DNA of 64,000 nt from Schwartzia succinivorans DSM 10502. GTDB taxonomy: Bacteria > Bacillota > Negativicutes > Selenomonadales > Selenomonadaceae. The notes under the pieces are model-generated. The model did no database searches and had not been told where the DNA came from. It was given only the letters and a program-made list of their open reading frames with translations. Location of the stretch: assembly GCF_900129225.1 (NCBI RefSeq), contig NZ_FQUG01000005.1, positions 186,001 through 250,000 of the forward strand, read 5' to 3'. Position 1 is the first letter of the stretch, and the number at the start of each line of letters is the position of its first letter. The translations under genes and the position numbers were made by a program. This document shows, piece after piece, positions 60,463 through 64,000 of the stretch.

Positions 60463-60742
60463 TAAGTACTTGGAAGAATTGCGTGGGGCAGATGTTATCC
60501 TTTATGGGGCTGGATCAAAAGGAAAACAGGCAATTGAGCTTTTGCGTCGCTATGGTGTTGAACCTGCAGCCATCTGCGATTCTGATAGAAACAAGTGGGG
60601 TCGGAATTTTGAGGGGATGGAGATAGAAGACTACAATACTGTACGCTCACGTTTGACAGGGAAGGTATTTATGCTGTTGACAGTTTCCAGCAGATTTGCA
60701 CGTGAAATAAAAACAGTCGTCCGCGGGGGGGGGACATCGTAA
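60443..60742 (+). CDS. N-terminal part of a phase-variable FkbM methyltransferase
   Basis: 99 residues with a Rossmann-like unit (ADVILYGAGSKGKQAIELL, GVEPAAICDSDRNKWG, FEGMEIEDYN). The frame runs through a G9 tract (60725-60733) and stops 9 bases later at TAA 60740-60742. With ten or seven G the frame would continue as GGDIVKQLCIPFKTEVELL into the methyltransferase at 60772, giving 379 residues with ten G, almost the length of the intact paralogue at 61889 (378). So this is the front half of one gene in the OFF state, not an independent gene. It overlaps the adenylation gene by 20 bases. Confidence 0.8.
   Translation: MELESLNKYLEELRGADVILYGAGSKGKQAIELLRRYGVEPAAICDSDRNKWGRNFEGMEIEDYNTVRSRLTGKVFMLLTVSSRFAREIKTVVRGGGTS
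60725..60733 (+). repeat. G9 homopolymer inside the FkbM gene (slippage tract)
   Basis: Nine consecutive G within coding sequence, the only such tract seen in the island. Nine G gives a stop shortly after; ten or seven G fuses the two reading frames. It is a typical simple-repeat contingency tract. Confidence 0.85.
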
Positions 60743-60771
60743 AGCAGCTTTGTATACCATTCAAAACAGAG

Positions 60772-61581
60772 GTGGAACTCCTTTCAGATGCGGAAATGAT
60801 GACTTGTTGGGAAGAGTTGGAAGAGGCTTACGAATCTTTGGAGGATGATATTTCCCGTCAAGTGTTTGAGAAAACAGTGGGATATAAAGTGACTGGAGAC
60901 TATTTGCCGCTTTTTGATTATCTTGAGACAAATGAACCAAATCTTGGTTTTTTTGATACAGAATTATTCCCGAAGAGACGTGATCATGTGTATGTTGATG
61001 TAGGGGCGTTTACGGGAGACAGTTTGCTCAGCTTTGCTATGGCCGTACGCGGATCTTATAAAGAAATTGTGGCGTTTGAAGGAGACAAAGGGATATATAA
61101 ATCTCTTTGCGATATGTTGACTTATGCCCGATTGCCTCATGTTACTACGGTAAATAAGCTTTTGTTTAGCGGGGCTGAAGAAAAAGAGTGGCACTCGATT
61201 CGAAATAATCAGAATATTCTCTTTGACTCCCCGAATCTTTATGGAAAAGCAGAAGTCATTTTTAGCAGCAGGGAGGCTGTTGCCCGTGGACCAGTTAATT
61301 TCATGACGGAAAGGGTTTATACAGATACACTGGATAATAGTTTGCAGGTTAGCCCAACGGTGTTGAAAATTAATGCAATGGGGGCGGATTTTGATATTCT
61401 TAAGGGGGGAAGAAAGCTTATCAGACAGTGCCAGCCAATGCTTTGCTTGGAATTCGGCGTTAGAAAGCAGGACGTTGGCAGATTGATTCCGCTCATCAAG
61501 GATATTAATCCGAATTATCGGTTTTATATGCGAGTGAAAGAGATATACGGAGATTTTAAAACAGTACTCTATGCAGTGTAA
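60772..61581 (+). CDS. C-terminal part of a phase-variable FkbM methyltransferase
   Basis: Carries the SAM-dependent methyltransferase domain of the FkbM family: HVYVDVGAFTGDSLLSFAMA (SAM loop), EIVAFEGDKGIYKSL (acidic loop end), VYTDTLDN, VLKINAMGADFDILKGG (the usual K-D-EG-x-E region, here with NAMGAD) and MLCLEFG. A GTG at 60772 could start it, but it has no good ribosome site and the open frame extends back to the G9 tract, so it is read best as the back half of the gene starting at 60443. Methylates a sugar hydroxyl or an intermediate; substrate unknown. Confidence 0.82.
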   Translation: MELLSDAEMMTCWEELEEAYESLEDDISRQVFEKTVGYKVTGDYLPLFDYLETNEPNLGFFDTELFPKRRDHVYVDVGAFTGDSLLSFAMAVRGSYKEIVAFEGDKGIYKSLCDMLTYARLPHVTTVNKLLFSGAEEKEWHSIRNNQNILFDSPNLYGKAEVIFSSREAVARGPVNFMTERVYTDTLDNSLQVSPTVLKINAMGADFDILKGGRKLIRQCQPMLCLEFGVRKQDVGRLIPLIKDINPNYRFYMRVKEIYGDFKTVLYAV

Positions 61582-61593
61582 GAGAGGTGCAGA

Positions 61594-61836
61594 ATGGACA
61601 GTTATAAAGAGAAAGTTAAGGAACTTATCCATGATATAGAGGAATATGAAGATTTTGAAGATGATACGGATTTGTTACAAAAAGGCATTATGAAGTCGCT
61701 TTGCTTCATGTATGTTGTTACGGAACTGGAACACGAATATGGCTTTACATTTCCTGAGGATGAGCTGGACATAAAGAACTTCGATACGGTTGAACATATT
61801 GCGAAGCTGGTAAAATCATTAGTGGATTCTAAGTAG
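61594..61836 (+). CDS. Acyl/peptidyl carrier protein (DltC-like)
   Basis: 80-residue acidic four-helix carrier. The phosphopantetheine Ser is at residue 35 in GIMKSLCFMYVVTELE, where Asp of the usual DSL is replaced by Lys; FTFPEDELDIKNFDTVEHIA matches the second half of carrier proteins. It is likely loaded by the adenylation enzyme at 58945. It stands between two FkbM methyltransferase genes. GAGAGG lies 7 bases before the ATG. Confidence 0.88.
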   Translation: MDSYKEKVKELIHDIEEYEDFEDDTDLLQKGIMKSLCFMYVVTELEHEYGFTFPEDELDIKNFDTVEHIAKLVKSLVDSK

Positions 61837-61888
61837 AAATAAAAATATTTTATATAGCATATCATCGTATACGAAGGAGTTAGTTTAA

Positions 61889-63025
61889 ATGTTGTTTCGC
61901 GATTATGTTAATAAAACTTTTTCAGAAGAGAATAGAATACAGAATGATGAATTAGACATGCTGAGAAAATCGGAGCTTCCATGTGTAGTCTATGGAACTG
62001 GATTTCGCGCGAAAATGCTGACTGAGCATTTATCAGCGAATGGAATTACAATTAACTCGTATTCGGAGAGCAGTCAGTTTTGGCGCGAAGGCAAGACGTT
62101 TATGGGGAAGGCGGTTGTCAATGCGGAAAATTTAAATCAACTGTATGATACTTATAATTTGGTTATCGGTTGCAGCGGAGCATCAATGGCTGACAATATT
62201 GCTGTTTTTTTGCGGAATCCAACTATTGGTCATGTCTTTTTTTTCGAAAAATTTATGATTCCCTGCGAAATATCCTATGAATGGGTTATAAAACATTTGG
62301 ACGAATTAGATGAAACCTTTAAAATGTTGGAAGATGATGAATCGAGGACTGTATTTTTGTCATATATTCAATCTCATGTGGAATGCTTAAATACTGATAT
62401 TCCGCCTTTGTGGTCATTGTGCCGTAAAGCACAATACTTTAATGAACTGTATCGGTTTAAAAATTTCCCTCAGCATGCTTTGTTGGACGGGGGTGGTTTT
62501 GTTGGTGATACCGCGGAAGCTTTTTTAGATTTTGTTGCAGATGAAGTAAAACCTAAGGCTGTATACTCATTTGAACCGGATGAAGATAATTATTCTAAGA
62601 TTGTGACTGTCGCCAAACGATACAACGATATTTATGCATACAATTATGCTTTGGGGGAGACTAACGGTGAAACGTTTTTTGAAATGGGAAATCTATCCAT
62701 GTCAAAAATAACATCGCAATCGGCAGGCGAACGTATTCGGGTTGTTTCGGCGGATACTATAATAGGTGATAAACAAATTTCTTTTGTTAAGCTGGATTTA
62801 GAAGGCGGAGAGATGGATGCTCTGCGCGGTATGAAACGTATTATATCTGAGCAGATGCCGTTTTTGGCTATTTGTGTTTATCATAGAACAGAAGATTTGA
62901 TTACAATACCACAGTATATAAGAACTTTGGCAAAAGATAATAATAGAGCGGTGCGGTATAAATATTATCTACGTCATCATGATATTCAGCCACATGAAAC
63001 GGTATTCTATGCTGTGCCGGTTTGA
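61889..63025 (+). CDS. FkbM family methyltransferase with N-terminal Rossmann-like domain
   Basis: 378 residues, intact paralogue of the split gene at 60443. N-terminal unit: LPCVVYGTGFRAKMLTEHLS, YSESSQFWREGKTFMG, YNLVIGCSGASM. Linker helix region around DETFKMLEDDESRTVF, which resembles LEDDISRQVF of the split gene. Methyltransferase domain (about 205-378): ALLDGGGFVGDTAEAFL, VYSFEPDEDNYSKI, ISFVKLDLEGGEMDALRGM (canonical FkbM motif, intact here) and FLAICVYHRTEDL. AAGGAG is 9 bases before the ATG. It probably methylates a residue of the polysaccharide or the carrier-bound group. Confidence 0.88.
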   Translation: MLFRDYVNKTFSEENRIQNDELDMLRKSELPCVVYGTGFRAKMLTEHLSANGITINSYSESSQFWREGKTFMGKAVVNAENLNQLYDTYNLVIGCSGASMADNIAVFLRNPTIGHVFFFEKFMIPCEISYEWVIKHLDELDETFKMLEDDESRTVFLSYIQSHVECLNTDIPPLWSLCRKAQYFNELYRFKNFPQHALLDGGGFVGDTAEAFLDFVADEVKPKAVYSFEPDEDNYSKIVTVAKRYNDIYAYNYALGETNGETFFEMGNLSMSKITSQSAGERIRVVSADTIIGDKQISFVKLDLEGGEMDALRGMKRIISEQMPFLAICVYHRTEDLITIPQYIRTLAKDNNRAVRYKYYLRHHDIQPHETVFYAVPV

Positions 63026-63040
63026 GAAAGAGGTCATTAA

Positions 63041-64000
63041 ATGAAAATAGCTATATATGGAGCAGGAGAAGTAGGGCAAGGCTGTTGTCAAAATCTGCTC
63101 CGTGCGGGAATCCAGCCAGAGGCTTTTTTTGACCGTAGGGCAAGAAAAGGGGAAGAGTGCTTGGGTATACCACTTTTGCAGGTTGATGAATATTCTGATT
63201 CGAAGCATTCTGATACTATTGTAATTATCGCGTTGGCGGATGGTCTTTTACACAAGGAGGTCGCTGATAAGCTCTGTTCTAAAGGATTTCAAAAACTGGT
63301 GTTCCTGCCAATCGCCTATGATATGCCAACGAGGTTAAAGACGAAACTCACGATTCTTTATAATGAGTATCTAGAGGGACGTGTTACTGGAGTGGTTCAA
63401 GATTACGGACGCTATGCAAAAGAATCGTTCTTTGAGGCAGGACAGGCTGTGGCAAGTGCAGGTATTGATAAAGTTGTGGTATGGGTCCCGTTGGAGATTG
63501 TTTATACAGAAAGTTTAGAGCATTGGCCGGGAGATAAAAATAATTTGCATTCGCCGTATGCTTATTATGATAGGAATATCGCAACCAATTATTGGATGTT
63601 GAATCTTATACGCTATTTCCAAGGCATGGATGGCTCTTGTGACTTATATCTCAGTATGTATGAGCGAAATGGTGGAGCAAAGCCGAATATAGAAAAACGC
63701 CGTTTGCAGTTTGAGTTGTTCGAACACGAATATAGCTTTGGGATGGAATTTTTTATTCATAGTGCGCCTGAGGCTATGTGGAATGAAAGAGGATATTTTA
63801 ATATTGTTGGGGGAAACCATCGCATTATGTATTTATATGCAAAGGGATGTCGATATTTTCCTCTAAAAATTAGCAGGAAAGATTTTTGCAAGTGGCAGGG
63901 TATGGAAGCTGTAACCCCTGATTTGATTGAGAGAATTACATACCCTATATCGCATCCCGCCTTTCAGTATGTAATTGTACATGGAGTGGGGGAGATATAT
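63041..64000 (+). CDS. Rossmann-like plus ParB/sulfiredoxin-like protein of unknown function (3' partial)
   Basis: Open for 320 codons to the window edge, without a stop. N-terminal unit: MKIAIYGAGEVGQGCCQNLL, GIQPEAFFDRRARKGEECLG, SDTIVIIALADGL, the fourth such module in a row of neighbouring genes. The second half includes FNIVGGNHRIMYLYAKGCRY then FPLKI, a GNHR-x-x-x-x-x-x-KG pattern like ParB/sulfiredoxin-fold domains found in some glycan clusters. No methyltransferase motif is visible so far. AGAGG precedes the ATG; it starts 15 bases after the FkbM gene. Function unknown. Confidence 0.7.
   Translation, partial: MKIAIYGAGEVGQGCCQNLLRAGIQPEAFFDRRARKGEECLGIPLLQVDEYSDSKHSDTIVIIALADGLLHKEVADKLCSKGFQKLVFLPIAYDMPTRLKTKLTILYNEYLEGRVTGVVQDYGRYAKESFFEAGQAVASAGIDKVVVWVPLEIVYTESLEHWPGDKNNLHSPYAYYDRNIATNYWMLNLIRYFQGMDGSCDLYLSMYERNGGAKPNIEKRRLQFELFEHEYSFGMEFFIHSAPEAMWNERGYFNIVGGNHRIMYLYAKGCRYFPLKISRKDFCKWQGMEAVTPDLIERITYPISHPAFQYVIVHGVGEIY

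Overview
The window looks like chromosome from a diderm Firmicute (class Negativicutes, for example a Dialister/Megasphaera-type anaerobe). This is an inference. It rests on LPS inner-core genes (heptosyltransferases, rfaE1, rfaD, gmhB, an O-antigen ligase) lying beside Firmicutes-style features: strong AGGAGG ribosome sites, many TTG/GTG starts, a YabE-like 3D-domain cell-wall protein, LTA-synthase-like, LicD and TagF-like proteins. Nothing in the window gives a species name.

Layout. 1-14.4 kb: an LPS core locus with three GT9 heptosyltransferases (the first cut by the window edge), a GT4, rfaE1, rfaD, gmhB, an LTA-synthase-like phosphotransferase, a VirK/YbjX protein and a WaaL-type ligase. 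It is interrupted by gltX plus tRNA-Glu(CTC) on the minus strand and by clusters of a mosaic hairpin repeat. One cluster encloses a DUF559 nuclease gene between inverted copies. 14.4-28.4 kb: surface decoration genes. These are an MBOAT acyltransferase with an SGNH partner, GT8, LicD, a YidC-sulfatase fusion, a minus-strand 2-aminoethylphosphonate operon (pntC-like, phnW, pepM, ppd), a CPBP protease and a CDP-glycerol glycerophosphotransferase-like protein. 28.4-42.7 kb: housekeeping and signalling genes (ndh, metG, tatD, a 3D-domain protein, an EAL protein with a degenerate GGDEF, brnQ, an HD-GYP protein), then a WbaP-like initiating sugar-phosphate transferase and a YdcF-like protein. 42.8-64 kb: a visibly more AT-rich polysaccharide island with glycosyltransferases, ugd, asnB, an ABC flippase-like transporter, a GDP-heptose pathway (gmhA, NTase-GmhB fusion, hddA), a radical SAM protein, and an adenylation enzyme/carrier protein/FkbM methyltransferase cassette that runs off the right edge.

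How the genes work together. The left half builds the lipid A-proximal heptose core and the ligase that joins O-antigen to it. The middle makes CMP-2-aminoethylphosphonate and carries candidate membrane transferases to attach it, as well as acyl groups. The right half starts (WbaP-like) and assembles a heptose- and uronate-containing polysaccharide, and may load an amino acid on a Dlt-like carrier. The most striking points are: a G9 tract that splits an FkbM methyltransferase gene into two frames (probable phase variation, currently OFF); a mosaic repeat family that supplies or abuts stop codons and flanks a DUF559 gene as inverted copies; and the phosphonate/LicD/YidC-sulfatase neighbourhood.
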